Positions 26,748-35,335 of a stretch of DNA of 64,000 nt are shown here, piece after piece (within the stretch, counting starts at the first letter, position 1; every line of letters starts with the position of its first letter). The DNA is from Nocardioides sp. BGMRC 2183. Lineage in GTDB: Bacteria > Actinomycetota > Actinomycetes > Propionibacteriales > Nocardioidaceae. The translations under genes and the position numbers were made by a program. Location: NCBI GenBank assembly GCA_008123405.1, contig VSSA01000004.1, positions 124,001 to 188,000 on the forward strand, read 5' to 3'. The notes beneath the pieces were generated by a model that made no database searches, was not told where the DNA came from, and saw only the letters and a list, made by a program, of their open reading frames with translations.

Positions 26748-26765
26748 GGTTAACAATCGCTAACC
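26748..26765. promoter_or_regulatory. Imperfect palindrome GGTTAAC-AATC-GCTAACC before the acyl-CoA dehydrogenase
   Basis: Inverted repeat with 7-nt arms, one mismatch, 11 nt before the ATG at 26777. It could be an operator, possibly for a TetR-type regulator of acyl-CoA metabolism. It also overlaps a TAACCT that could be a -10 box for a leaderless transcript. Confidence 0.5.
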
Positions 26766-26776
26766 TTCGCGTTACG

Positions 26777-27982
26777 ATGCCGCTCATGACTGGCTTCGAG
26801 TTGTCCCGCGAGCACGAGGAGTTCCGGCGCAGCGTGCGCGAGTTCGCCGAGGCGGAGATCGCTCCGCACGTCGCCGGCTGGGACCGCGAGCACCACTTCC
26901 CGGTCGAGGTCGTGCAGCGGATGGGCGCCCTCGGGTTGATGGGCCTCTGCGCGCCGGAGGAGTACGGCGGCGCCGGCGAGGACGGCGACTTCACCTCGCT
27001 GTGCGTGGCGATCGAGGAGATCGGCCGAGTCGACCAGGCGCTCGGGATCACGCTCGAGGCGGCCGTGGGTCTCGGGATCAACCCGATCCTCACCTACGGC
27101 ACGCCGGAGCAGAAGGCGACCTGGCTGCCCGACCTGGTCGCCGGTCAGCGGCTGGCCGGCTTCGGTCTGACAGAGCCAGGAGCCGGCTCCGATGCCGGCG
27201 CCACCCGCACCAGGGCCGAGACCGACGAAGCCTCGGGCGAGTGGGTGGTCAACGGCGGGAAGCAGTTCATCACCAACTCCGGGTCGGAGATCACCTCGGT
27301 GGTCACGGTGACGGCACGGACCGGGAGTCGTGGCGACGGCTCGGCCGAGATCTCGGCGATCATCGTGCCCGCCGGGACGCCGGGGTTCGTCGCCGAGCCG
27401 GCCTACGACAAGCTCGGTTGGAACATCTCCGACACCCATCCGCTCACCTTCACCGACGTCCGGGTGCCGGCCGACCACCTGCTCGGGGAGCGGGGACGCG
27501 GCTACGCCCAGTTCCTGGCCACCCTCGACGACGGCCGGGTCGCGATCAGCGCTCTGGCCACCGGCCTGATCCAGGCGTGCTTGGAGCAGTGCGTCACCTA
27601 CGCCGGGGAGCGCCAGACCTTCGGTGGCCCGATCGGCCGCAAGCAGGGCGTCGCCTTCCAGATCGCCGACCTCGAGGTGATGCTGCAGGCCTCCCGCCTG
27701 CTCACCTACAAGGCCGCCGCGATGAAGGACGCGATGCTGCGCGGCTCGGGACCCTCGGTCGGCGAGTTCAAGCGGGCCGCCTCCGTCGCCAAGCTCTACA
27801 CCTCCGAGTCGGCGGTGACCGCCACCCGGATCGCCACCCAGGTCTTCGGCGGCTACGGCTTCATGGAGGAGTACCCGGTCGCCCGCTTCTACCGTGACGC
27901 CAAGATCCTGGAGATCGGTGAGGGCACCTCGGAGGTGCAGCGGATGCTGATCGCGCGGGGGCTCGGACTGCCGGTGGAGTGA
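26777..27982 (+). CDS. Acyl-CoA dehydrogenase
   Basis: A 401-residue FAD flavoprotein of the ACAD family, oxidising an acyl-CoA to its 2-enoyl-CoA. FGLTEPGAGSDAGATRTRAE is the first ACAD signature. Further on are QTFGGPIGRKQGVAFQIADL and QVFGGYGFMEEYPVARFYRD. The catalytic base is the Glu in ILEIGEGTSEVQR. The substrate class (short or branched chain) cannot be fixed. The start may be the ATG at 26777 or 26786; there is no ribosome-binding site before either, consistent with a leaderless mRNA. It is divergent from the accA gene, with a palindrome in between. Confidence 0.9.
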   Translation: MPLMTGFELSREHEEFRRSVREFAEAEIAPHVAGWDREHHFPVEVVQRMGALGLMGLCAPEEYGGAGEDGDFTSLCVAIEEIGRVDQALGITLEAAVGLGINPILTYGTPEQKATWLPDLVAGQRLAGFGLTEPGAGSDAGATRTRAETDEASGEWVVNGGKQFITNSGSEITSVVTVTARTGSRGDGSAEISAIIVPAGTPGFVAEPAYDKLGWNISDTHPLTFTDVRVPADHLLGERGRGYAQFLATLDDGRVAISALATGLIQACLEQCVTYAGERQTFGGPIGRKQGVAFQIADLEVMLQASRLLTYKAAAMKDAMLRGSGPSVGEFKRAASVAKLYTSESAVTATRIATQVFGGYGFMEEYPVARFYRDAKILEIGEGTSEVQRMLIARGLGLPVE

Positions 27983-28000
27983 GGCGGGGCTCTGCTGTCG

Positions 28001-28062
28001 GTTTCCCCGGTTCACCGGGGATCCCGTCACTTCTCAGGCGCTGCAACCCCGGCGAAGTGACA
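28001..28062. repeat. Palindromes after the acyl-CoA dehydrogenase gene
   Basis: TCCCCGG-TTCA-CCGGGGA (28004-28021) sits within GTTTCCCCGGTTCACCGGGG, closely matching the palindrome at 5501. It is followed by GTCACTTC ... GAAGTGAC (28026-28062) with a long loop. The elements probably end transcription of the dehydrogenase and Maf genes, which converge here. Confidence 0.65.
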
Positions 28063-28131
28063 GGAACGCCTGGGGCGTGGGGCCGGTGTGGCACACGTGG
28101 CGACGCAACCGGTGGGGGAGTGCCCCCCGCC

Positions 28132-28189
28132 GTGCGTTTGAGCCGGGTCAGCGCGATCTGAGTGTGCGTTTGAGCCGGGTCAGCGCGAT
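28132..28189. repeat. Tandem direct repeat, two 26-nt copies
   Basis: Two identical 26-nt copies beginning GTGCGTTTGAGCCGGGTCAG, starting at 28132 and 28164 (32-nt period). The second copy covers the stop codon of maf, so the downstream copy looks like a duplication of the gene's end. Nothing else is evident here. Confidence 0.75.
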
Positions 28190-28782
28190 TGCCAGAGTCC
28201 GGTCCAGGAGTGTCCGAGATCGCGAACCAGTCGGCGCAGCAGCGGCAGGCTGACCCCCACCACGTTGTGGTGGTCACCTTCGATGCGCTCGACGAACGCC
28301 CCCGCGAACCCGTCGACGGTGAAGGCGCCGGCGACGTGGAGCGGCTCGCCGGTCGCGACGTACGCGGAGATCTCGTCGTCGGCCAGATCGGCGAAGTGGA
28401 CGGTCGTGGACCCCGTGCCGGTCCGCTCCACCCCCGAGAGCACGTCGATCAGGCAGTGGCCGGAGTGCAGGACGCCTGCTCGCCCACGCATCGACCGCCA
28501 GCGCCGTTCCGCCTCCGCGGGATCGCCTGGTTTGCCGAGGGCGACCCCGTCCAGCTCCAGCACGGAGTCGCAGCCCAGAACCAGTGCATCCTCGGGCAGG
28601 TCGTCGCGCGCGGCGACCGCCCGCGCCTTCAACTCGGCCAGCCGCTGCGCCAACTCCGCCGGAGGTACGTCGACCACCTGGCTCTCGTCCACCCCGGAGA
28701 CGACCACCAGCGGGTCGAGCCCGGCTGAGCGCAGCGTGGTCAGGCGGGCGGGGGAGGCGGAGGCGAGCACGAAGGTCGGCAC
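28180..28782 (-). CDS. maf: Maf family nucleoside triphosphate pyrophosphatase
   Basis: A 200-residue house-cleaning pyrophosphatase (Maf/YhdE). The N-terminal VLASASPARLTTLRSAG (SxSPxR) binds the substrate phosphate. LVLGCDSVLELDG carries the catalytic Asp and GKPGDPAEAERRWRSMRGR the conserved Lys-Pro and Arg. GFAGAFVERIEGDHHNVVG closes the site. It hydrolyses modified or canonical NTPs and is linked to septum formation. GTG start at 28780-28782. Mycobacteria carry maf (Rv3282) in the same accE-accD neighbourhood. Confidence 0.93.
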   Translation of the reverse strand: MPTFVLASASPARLTTLRSAGLDPLVVVSGVDESQVVDVPPAELAQRLAELKARAVAARDDLPEDALVLGCDSVLELDGVALGKPGDPAEAERRWRSMRGRAGVLHSGHCLIDVLSGVERTGTGSTTVHFADLADDEISAYVATGEPLHVAGAFTVDGFAGAFVERIEGDHHNVVGVSLPLLRRLVRDLGHSWTGLWQSR

Positions 28783-29077
28783 GGGCCGACCCTAGTGTCG
28801 AGTGTCGTAAATCATTGAACGGTTGGCGCACCGGTGGCACGCGCCTCGCTGTGTTGGCCGCGCTCGGAAGACGCCCGGTATGCCGTCGCCCGGCCGCCTT
28901 GCGATGCACGCACCACCGGCACGCCACCCGTCCAAGCCTTCCGCCCTGCGCCACTGGACGAACGCCGTCCGGCAGACCGGGTGCCCTGATTGAAACGTTC
29001 TTGTCTGTGGAATGGTGCCGGAGTCTCCGTGTCGCCCCTGACGCGGAATCCACCCTCGACCACGTCTGGAGTCCCCC
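28783..29077. other. 295-nt divergent intergenic region, no gene seen
   Basis: It lies between the start of maf (minus) and the lipoprotein gene (plus). I see no convincing reading frame on either strand. A locally A/T-richer stretch near 28985-29015 (ATTGAAACGTTCTTGTCTGT) could hold a promoter for the lipoprotein; the maf promoter would be near 28795-28820. Confidence 0.5.
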
Positions 29078-29692
29078 TTGTCTCGCCGCCGGCCGTCCGT
29101 TCTCGCCGCCTCGTTCTTCGTCCCTGCGCTCGCCCTCGGCCTCACCGCCTGCGGTGCTGGCTCCGTCAGCACTGACGACCTGGAGGAGCAGGTCGCGAGC
29201 ATGCTGGAGGAGCAGACCGGCAACACCCCGGACTCCGTCGACTGCCCGGACGAACTGCCGGCCGAGGAGGACGCGACTGTCCGCTGCACCTACGAGATGC
29301 TCGACTACGAGGTGGGCGTGGCCGTGACGACCACGAGCGTGGACGGCAGCGAGGTGAACTTCTCGATCAAGGTCGACGACGAGCCGACCAGCGGCCCCGA
29401 CGGTGCCGATGACAGCGCCGACGACAGCGGCGACGACAGTGCGGCCGGCACCACGATCCCCGGCGACGACGTGGCGGCCGAGGTGACCCGGTCGCTGACC
29501 GAGTCGGTCGGGCAGGCACCGGACGCGGTCGAGTGCCCCTCGCCGCTGACCGCTGAGACCGGGAGCACGACGCGCTGCACGCTGAGTGCCGACGGCACCG
29601 ACTACGGCGTCACCGTCGAAGTCACCGAGTTCGACGACGCGACCGGTGACTACCACCTCGACATCGCGGTCGACGACCAGCCGATGTCCTGA
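29078..29692 (+). CDS. Lipoprotein with two DUF4333 repeats
   Basis: A 204-residue exported lipoprotein. The signal peptide ends in lipobox LGLTACGAG, with Cys at about residue 25. Two homologous domains follow: residues 30-108 (VDCPDELPAEEDATVRCTYE, then VAVTTTSVDG) and 128-204 (VECPSPLTAETGSTTRCTLS, then VTVEVTEFD). They are joined by an acidic D/S/A-rich linker. Each repeat has the paired Cys of DUF4333, which probably form a disulfide. The start is a TTG preceded by GGAG about 8 nt upstream; no ATG or GTG fits better. Function is unknown. Confidence 0.78.
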   Translation: MSRRRPSVLAASFFVPALALGLTACGAGSVSTDDLEEQVASMLEEQTGNTPDSVDCPDELPAEEDATVRCTYEMLDYEVGVAVTTTSVDGSEVNFSIKVDDEPTSGPDGADDSADDSGDDSAAGTTIPGDDVAAEVTRSLTESVGQAPDAVECPSPLTAETGSTTRCTLSADGTDYGVTVEVTEFDDATGDYHLDIAVDDQPMS

Positions 29693-29716
29693 CCGACAGT
29701 TGCGTGCTGGCCGGGC

Positions 29717-31387
29717 TCAGAGCCTGGCCAGTGCGGACTTCAGCGGGTCCAGGCCGAGGGAGCCGAGGTTGAGCGCGTCGGTGTGGAACTGCTTGAGGTC
29801 GAAGGAGGCTCCCTTGCGCGCCTTGACCTGGTCCCGCGCCTCCAGCCAGATCCGCTCGCCGACCTTGTACGACGGCGCCTGACCCGGCCACCCCAGGTAG
29901 CGGTTCACCTCGAACCGCAGCGTGCCGTCGTCGACCCGCGTGTGGGCGCGCATGAACTCGAAGACCCGGTTGGCGTCCCAGGTCTCGCCGGCGCGCCAAC
30001 CGAACGGATTGTCGGCGGGGATGGTGAGGCCGAGGTGGACCCCGATGTCGACGATGACCCGGGCGGCGCGCAGGCCCTGCGCGTCGAGGAAGCCCAGCCG
30101 GTCGCCGGGGTCGGCGAAGTAGCCGAGCTCGTCCATCAGACGCTCGGCGTACAGGGCCCATCCCTCGCCGTGCCCACTGACCCAGCACAGCAGCCGCTGC
30201 CAGCGGTTGAGCAGGTCGGCACGGTACGTCGCCTGCGCGCACTGCAGGTGGTGACCTGGAACGCCCTCGTGGAAGACCGTCGTCGCCTCGCGCCAGGTCG
30301 AGTAGACCTCGTGGTCGTCGGTGAAGGAGAACCACATCGTGCCCGGCCGCGAGAAGTCCTCCGAGGGTGGCGTGTACCAGGCGCCGCCGTCGTTGACCGG
30401 CGCCACCTTGCACGCGAGCGTCCGGATCGGCTCAGCGATGTCGAAGTGCACGCCGTCGAAGGAGGCGAGCACGTCGTCGGCCTTCGCCTGCATCCACCGC
30501 TCGTAGGCCTCCCGACTGCCGCAGTCGCGTGCCGGGTCGGCGTCCAGCGCGGCGACAGCGTCGTCCACAGTGCCGCCCGCCACGATCCGGTCGGCAGTGG
30601 CCGCCATGTCGTCCTCGATCCTGCGCAGCTCCTCCCAGCCCCACCGGTAGGTCTCCTCCAGGTCGATCTCGGCGCCCAGGAAGTAGCGGGAGGCCAGCGC
30701 GTAGTGCTCGCGCCCGACGCCGTCGTGCTCGCGTCCGCGCGGTGCGAGGTCGGTCTCGGCGTACCGTCCGAACTCGGCGACCGCTGCCGAGGCTCGGGCC
30801 GCGGCAGCGGTCAGTGACTCCTGCAGCGCGCTGGGGGCGGCGGCCACCAGGCGGGCGAAGAAGTCGCCTCCGCTGCCTTGTTGGCCGGTCCACCCGCGGA
30901 CCTGGTCGGCGACCTCGACGTACTGTCGGCGGGCGGAGACCCGTCCGGCGTCTGCCTCGGCGGTGAGCGTGGTGCGGTAGCCCTCGAGAGCGTGGGGGAT
31001 CGCGGAGAGCCGCTCGCCGATGGCCTGCCACTGTTCGTCGGTCTCTGTCGGCATCAGGTCGAAGACCTCCCGCACGGCATGCAGCGCGGAGCTGATCACC
31101 GAGAATTCGCTGCGCTCGACCTGGGCGTCGGCTCGCTCCACAGCGAGTCCGACCCGCTCCAAGAAGGCGTCCTTGGCGACCTGTTCCCGCTCGTCGGAGG
31201 CGGTCAGCGCGGTCACGTCGGCGACCGCCCGCCGGTGCAGCTCCTCGAGCGCCTCGAACCCGTCCGGGCTCAGGTCCGGCAGTCGGTGGTCGTAGCCGGG
31301 AATGCCGGCGTAGGTGGCCTCGATCGGGTCGAGGGCAGCAAATTCCTCGACGTAGGCATCGGTGCGGGCGTCGACCGGTCGCGTCAT
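29717..31387 (-). CDS. DUF885 family putative metallo-hydrolase
   Basis: A 556-residue DUF885 protein. HEGVPGHHLQ is the HExxH-like zinc motif of this family, and SGHGEGWALYAERLMDELGY carries the downstream Glu. ATTVFHEG and QGLRAARVIVDIGVHLG also match. The ATG at 31387 (MTRPVDARTDAYVEEF) fits family starts. An in-frame extension to 31486 would read into a repeat element and is not used. Possibly a carboxypeptidase-like enzyme; the substrate is unknown. No signal peptide is seen, so it should be cytoplasmic. Confidence 0.82.
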   Translation of the reverse strand: MTRPVDARTDAYVEEFAALDPIEATYAGIPGYDHRLPDLSPDGFEALEELHRRAVADVTALTASDEREQVAKDAFLERVGLAVERADAQVERSEFSVISSALHAVREVFDLMPTETDEQWQAIGERLSAIPHALEGYRTTLTAEADAGRVSARRQYVEVADQVRGWTGQQGSGGDFFARLVAAAPSALQESLTAAAARASAAVAEFGRYAETDLAPRGREHDGVGREHYALASRYFLGAEIDLEETYRWGWEELRRIEDDMAATADRIVAGGTVDDAVAALDADPARDCGSREAYERWMQAKADDVLASFDGVHFDIAEPIRTLACKVAPVNDGGAWYTPPSEDFSRPGTMWFSFTDDHEVYSTWREATTVFHEGVPGHHLQCAQATYRADLLNRWQRLLCWVSGHGEGWALYAERLMDELGYFADPGDRLGFLDAQGLRAARVIVDIGVHLGLTIPADNPFGWRAGETWDANRVFEFMRAHTRVDDGTLRFEVNRYLGWPGQAPSYKVGERIWLEARDQVKARKGASFDLKQFHTDALNLGSLGLDPLKSALARL

Positions 31388-31450
31388 GGTGGCGACCCTA
31401 GCCAGCCGGGCCGTCGCTGGCACCCCAGATTCGGCGCGAGCGGGAGGAGC

Positions 31451-31482
31451 GGAGGGGATTCGATCAAGCAGGTTGATCCCCA
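31451..31482. repeat. GATCAAGCAGGTTGATC repeat, copy 1
   Basis: It shares GATCAAGCAGGTTGATCC and flanking GGAGG-GAT with a copy at 32531-32562. It covers the stop codon of the AbiEi/DUF559-like gene (31464-31466) and so lies between that gene and the DUF885 gene. It can form an imperfect stem (GATCAA/TTGATC inner arm) that may end transcription. Confidence 0.75.
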
Positions 31483-32450
31483 CCACTCCGTTGCGCCGGA
31501 GGAGGGCAGGATGCGCATGGCCGGACGACGCCGGTCCACCCCCGCGCCCGCAGCAGACGCCCCACCTTGGCTGCGGTCACGCAGGGATCACCGAACACCT
31601 GGGTGTACCCGAGGCGCACGGTGTGCTCACGTCCCAGCGCCGCATCGAGATCGCGTTCAAGATCACGGGCGCGGTCGCGCGCTGAGGTGTGCCCCAACCG
31701 CCCGTCGAGCTCGACGATCTGGCGATGACCCCCGACGTCGTAGCAGACATCGCGGAACATCAAGCGCCCGGCGGCGTCGGTGGCCGGCACCTGTCGTTGG
31801 CCGCGGGGGAGCCCGTGCGGCCGCTCAACGAGGTTGAGAAATCCATGCTCGAGCACGGAGCAGGCTCCGTCGGCGACATCGTTCAGAATGCCGACCAACC
31901 AGACCCGGCGCCGCACTCGCGCCAGCCCGTCGACCTGTGCGCGCAGCCGCGCCGCGGTGGTACGTCGCCCTCCGCAGGCGTCGGCGAGGATGGCGATGGC
32001 GGTCAGGTCGTCCTCGGCCCGGTCGGCGAGGTCGATGACGACGGCGTCGTACCGGAGCCGGGGTGGAGCGAAGTTCGCCTGAGTGGCATCGTCGAAACGG
32101 CGGGACTGACGCACCTGCACCCCGTGCGGAGCACTGACCCGGCGTCCGTGAGCGACGACGACCTCGATGGGGTCGTCGTCTCGTGCTGATCGTCGTCCCG
32201 GGCCTTCGTGGGCCCGCAGGGCGGAGCGCCCGTCGAGCGCGGCCGGCCAACAGGCCAGAACGGCGGCCCATGCGCGTTGCCACCAGGTCAGTGGACCGCT
32301 GTGGTTGACGTAGACCCCGGGGTGCACCCGTGTCCACTCGCGCCGGCGGACTCGGCGAGCGATGTCGGTGGGGCTCAGACCCACGGCACGGGCCTGTCGT
32401 CGGGCGATGACTCCATGCTGGAGGTCGAGAAGGGCTGCCAACTCATCCAT
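31464..32450 (-). CDS. AbiEi/DUF559-like protein (winged helix plus PDDEXK-like C-terminus)
   Basis: 328 residues from the ATG at 32450. The N-terminus MDELAALLDLQHGVIARRQA with DIARRVRRREWTRVHPGVYV is the winged-helix antitoxin-like domain of the AbiEi family (type IV toxin-antitoxin). The C-terminal part has RQIVELDGRLGHTSARDRAR and RLGYTQVFGDP, the VSR/DUF559 endonuclease-like core. Such fused genes are common alone in actinobacteria; no AbiEii toxin is next to it. The stop lies in the repeat at 31451, and a second copy lies 81 nt before the start. DNA-binding is likely, nuclease activity unproved. Confidence 0.72.
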   Translation of the reverse strand: MDELAALLDLQHGVIARRQARAVGLSPTDIARRVRRREWTRVHPGVYVNHSGPLTWWQRAWAAVLACWPAALDGRSALRAHEGPGRRSARDDDPIEVVVAHGRRVSAPHGVQVRQSRRFDDATQANFAPPRLRYDAVVIDLADRAEDDLTAIAILADACGGRRTTAARLRAQVDGLARVRRRVWLVGILNDVADGACSVLEHGFLNLVERPHGLPRGQRQVPATDAAGRLMFRDVCYDVGGHRQIVELDGRLGHTSARDRARDLERDLDAALGREHTVRLGYTQVFGDPCVTAAKVGRLLRARGWTGVVRPCASCPPPAQRSGGDQPA

Positions 32451-32530
32451 CCCCAGGCCCTGCCCCAGCGCAACCGGTCCGCACACGTGGACCGGACTTG
32501 CCTGTGGACGAAACCCGGGATCACATGAAC

Positions 32531-32569
32531 GGAGGCGATCGGATCAAGCAGGTTGATCCGATCGCCTCC
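32531..32569. repeat. GATCAAGCAGGTTGATC repeat, copy 2: perfect hairpin after accE
   Basis: A perfect 17-bp stem (32531-32547 and 32553-32569; arm GGAGGCGATCGGATCAA) with loop GCAGG. It lies 21 nt beyond the accE stop and probably terminates the accD-accE transcript. Its left arm and loop repeat the copy at 31451. Confidence 0.85.
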
Positions 32570-32589
32570 GATCTTCGGTGCTCAGGCGC

Positions 32590-32820
32590 TCAGCGCGGGA
32601 GCCCGCTGGCCCGCCACGCCCCGCGTCCGTGCGGCAGCCCACGGCCGGGCACCTGGCGGTGTTGGCGGGACGGCGCTGCCCACTGCGATCGGGGCGGCTG
32701 CGGAGCGGGCTCGCCACCGCCGAGCGTGGAGAAGACCGCGACCAGCGCTGCGATCTCCTCGGGGGTGGCGTCCGGGTTGACCACGCGCAGCACCGGCTTG
32801 GTCGGCTCCTCCCCGCTCAC
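32590..32820 (-). CDS. accE: Acyl-CoA carboxylase epsilon subunit
   Basis: A 76-residue protein of the actinobacterial AccE family. The conserved part is [20 protein letters not shown] near the N-terminus, with a basic disordered tail ([15 protein letters not shown]). The small subunit binds alpha and beta subunits and stabilises the carboxylase. The GTG at 32820 overlaps the accD stop as GTGA, so the two are coupled; a hairpin follows. Confidence 0.85.
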   Translation of the reverse strand: MSGEEPTKPVLRVVNPDATPEEIAALVAVFSTLGGGEPAPQPPRSQWAAPSRQHRQVPGRGLPHGRGAWRASGLPR

Positions 32821-34430
32821 AGCGGGATGTTCCCGTGCTTCTTAGGCGGCAGCGACTCGCGCTTGGTGCGCAGCAGGCGCAGTGCCCGGACGACCTCGAC
32901 CCGCGTCTCGTGCGGCTGGATCACCGCGTCGACGTAGCCGCGTTCGGCCGCGATGTAGGGATTGGCGAGCGTCGTCTCGTACTCGTCGATCAACTCCGCA
33001 CGCTTGGCCTCGACGTCCCCGCCCTCGGACTCGACCGCGGCCAGCGTCTTGCGGTGCACGATGTTGGCAGCACCCTGTGCCCCCATCACCGCGATCTGGG
33101 CGGTCGGCCAGGCGACGTTGATGTCGGCGCCGAGGTGCTTGGAGCCCATCACGTCGTAGGCGCCGCCATAGGCCTTGCGGGTGATCACGGTGACCAGCGG
33201 CACGGTGGCCTCGGCGTAGGCGTAGATCAGCTTGGCGCCGCGACGGATGATGCCGGAGTGCTCCTGGTCGACGCCGGGGAGGAAGCCAGGGACGTCGACG
33301 AACGTCAGCACCGCGATGTTGAAGGCGTCGCAGAACCGGACGAACCGCGCGGCCTTCTCCGAGGCGTCGATGTCGAGGGTGCCGGCGAACTGCATCGGCT
33401 GGTTCGCCACCACGCCGACGGTCTGTCCCTCGACCCGGCCGAAGCCGACGATCAGGTTGGGTGCGAACAGCTCTTGGACCTCCAGGAAGTCCTCGTCGTC
33501 GACGACGGCGGTGATCACGTCGCGCATGTCGTAGGGCTGGTTCGGGGAGTCCGGGACGATGGTGTCCAGCGCCCGGTCGGTGTCGGTGACCTCGGTGTCG
33601 GCGACCTCGTCGTACGACGGCGCCTCGTCGAGGTTGTTCTGCGGCAGGAAGCTGAGCAGTGCCTTGACGTATTCGAGCGCGTCGTCCTCGTCGGAGGCCA
33701 TGTAGTGGGCGTTGCCCGACTTGGTGTTGTGCGCCCGCGCACCACCGAGCTCCTCCATCGTGACGTCCTCGCCGGTGACGGTCTTGATCACGTCGGGACC
33801 GGTGATGAACATCGCCGAGGTCTGGTCGACCATGATCGTGAAGTCCGTGACCGCCGGCGAGTAGACGTGACCGCCGGCGCAGTTGCCCATGATCAGGCTG
33901 ATCTGCGGGATCACCCCGGAGGCGTGCACGTTGCGTCGGAAGATCTCGCCGTAGAGGCCGAGGGAGACGACGCCCTCCTGGATCCGGGCACCGGCACCCT
34001 CGTTGATGCCGATGATCGGCGACCCGGTCTTGATCGCCAGGTCCATCACCTTGGTGATCTTCTCGCCGTAGACCTCGCCGAGCGAGCCGCCGAAGACGGT
34101 GAAGTCCTGGGAGAAGACGCAGACCTGGCGGCCGTTGACGGTGCCGTAGCCGGTCACCACGCCGTCGCCGTAGGGGCGGTCCTTCTCCAGACCGAAAGCG
34201 GTGGAACGGTGCCGGGCGAGCTCGTCGAGCTCGACGAAGCTGCCCTCGTCAAAGAGGAGCTCGATCCGCTCCCGGGCGGTCTTGCGTCCCTTCGCGTGCT
34301 GCTTCTCCACGGCCTTGGCGGAGCCGGCGTGCACCGCCTCCTCGAGGCGGCGGTCCAGGTCGGCGAGCTTGCCGGCGGTGGTGTGGATGTCGATGTCGCT
34401 CGGGGTCCCGGATTCGGGCTGCGCAGTCAC
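32817..34430 (-). CDS. accD: Acyl-CoA (propionyl-CoA type) carboxylase beta subunit
   Basis: A 537-residue carboxyltransferase. The N-terminal half has [19 protein letters not shown] and [20 protein letters not shown] with [13 protein letters not shown], one oxyanion hole. The C-terminal half has [20 protein letters not shown] with [17 protein letters not shown], the second. A conserved [11 protein letters not shown] forms the end, as in AccD5/PccB. It joins AccA and AccE to carboxylate propionyl- or acetyl-CoA. The GTG at 34430 follows TAGGAGGCCAA, a strong ribosome-binding site. birA is divergent next door. Confidence 0.94.
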   Translation of the reverse strand: MTAQPESGTPSDIDIHTTAGKLADLDRRLEEAVHAGSAKAVEKQHAKGRKTARERIELLFDEGSFVELDELARHRSTAFGLEKDRPYGDGVVTGYGTVNGRQVCVFSQDFTVFGGSLGEVYGEKITKVMDLAIKTGSPIIGINEGAGARIQEGVVSLGLYGEIFRRNVHASGVIPQISLIMGNCAGGHVYSPAVTDFTIMVDQTSAMFITGPDVIKTVTGEDVTMEELGGARAHNTKSGNAHYMASDEDDALEYVKALLSFLPQNNLDEAPSYDEVADTEVTDTDRALDTIVPDSPNQPYDMRDVITAVVDDEDFLEVQELFAPNLIVGFGRVEGQTVGVVANQPMQFAGTLDIDASEKAARFVRFCDAFNIAVLTFVDVPGFLPGVDQEHSGIIRRGAKLIYAYAEATVPLVTVITRKAYGGAYDVMGSKHLGADINVAWPTAQIAVMGAQGAANIVHRKTLAAVESEGGDVEAKRAELIDEYETTLANPYIAAERGYVDAVIQPHETRVEVVRALRLLRTKRESLPPKKHGNIPL

Positions 34431-34467
34431 TTGGCCTCCTATGTCTTCGTGCGTCAGGGTAGTGCCC

Positions 34468-35304
34468 GTGACGGACCAGCCGATCCAGCGCCCACCCCTC
34501 GAATCCTCCGCGCTCAGCGCGGCCTTCGCCGCACAGCCCGACCTGCTGGTGGAGCTGCATCCGGTCGCCCCGTCGACCAACGCGCTGGCCGGCGACCGCG
34601 CCCGCGAGGGCGCCGAGGAGGGCTTGGTGGTGGTCGCCGACCACCAGGCTGCCGGGCGTGGGCGCCTGGACCGCACCTGGGAGACCCCGGCGGGTGCCGC
34701 GGTCACCTTCTCGCTGCTGCTGCGCCCCAGCGTCCTGGCCTCCTCCTGGCCCTGGATCCCGCTGTTGGTCGGGCACAACGTGGCCAAGGCGCTGACCTCG
34801 CTGGGTCACCGGGCCCAGGTGAAGTGGCCCAACGACGTGCTGCTCGTCGACGACGCCGGGACCGGGCGGAAGGTTGCCGGGATCCTGGTCGAGCGGGTCG
34901 AGACCGCCCAGGGTCCGGCTGCGGTCATCGGCGTCGGGATCAACGTCTCCACCACGGCCGACGAGCTGCCGGTCGACACCGCGACCAGCCTCGCGCTGGC
35001 CGCCGGACCGGGTGACCCTGCCCCCGATCGCACGCAGATCCTGGTGGCGGTGGTGACCGCGATCCGGGAGGCCTTCGACGCCTGGCAGGCCGGCGGCACC
35101 GAGGCCACCGAGCGGCTGCGCGCCTCCTACGTCGCCCGCTGCGCGACGGTCGACGTGGACGTGCGAGTGCATCTGCCCGGCGGCGGCACCCTGGTCGGGC
35201 GCGCGAGCGACGTCGACCCCGAGGGCCGCCTGGTGGTGGAGAGCAGCGACGGGATCGAGCGGGTCGGCGCCGGCGACGTGGTCCACGTGCGCGCCGAGGC
35301 CTGA
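34468..35304 (+). CDS. birA: Biotin--[acetyl-CoA-carboxylase] ligase
   Basis: 278 residues, without the N-terminal DNA-binding domain of E. coli BirA, so a ligase only. [20 protein letters not shown] is the biotinyl-AMP loop, [10 protein letters not shown] the KWPND motif, and [12 protein letters not shown] the next core strand. A small SH3-like C-terminal domain follows. It attaches biotin to BCCP, that is the AccA protein here. It is divergent from accD at 37 nt, which fits shared control. GTG at 34468 or 34462 is possible; the former gives the usual short N-terminus. Confidence 0.92.
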   Translation: MTDQPIQRPPLESSALSAAFAAQPDLLVELHPVAPSTNALAGDRAREGAEEGLVVVADHQAAGRGRLDRTWETPAGAAVTFSLLLRPSVLASSWPWIPLLVGHNVAKALTSLGHRAQVKWPNDVLLVDDAGTGRKVAGILVERVETAQGPAAVIGVGINVSTTADELPVDTATSLALAAGPGDPAPDRTQILVAVVTAIREAFDAWQAGGTEATERLRASYVARCATVDVDVRVHLPGGGTLVGRASDVDPEGRLVVESSDGIERVGAGDVVHVRAEA

Positions 35305-35335
35305 TCCGTCGGCCGATCGGTGGGATGATCGCGGC

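Noticed and set aside
31388-31486. An N-terminal extension of the DUF885 protein
   Set aside because: The extra 33 residues would be translated from the repeat element, and the family starts near MTRPVDARTDAYVEEF.
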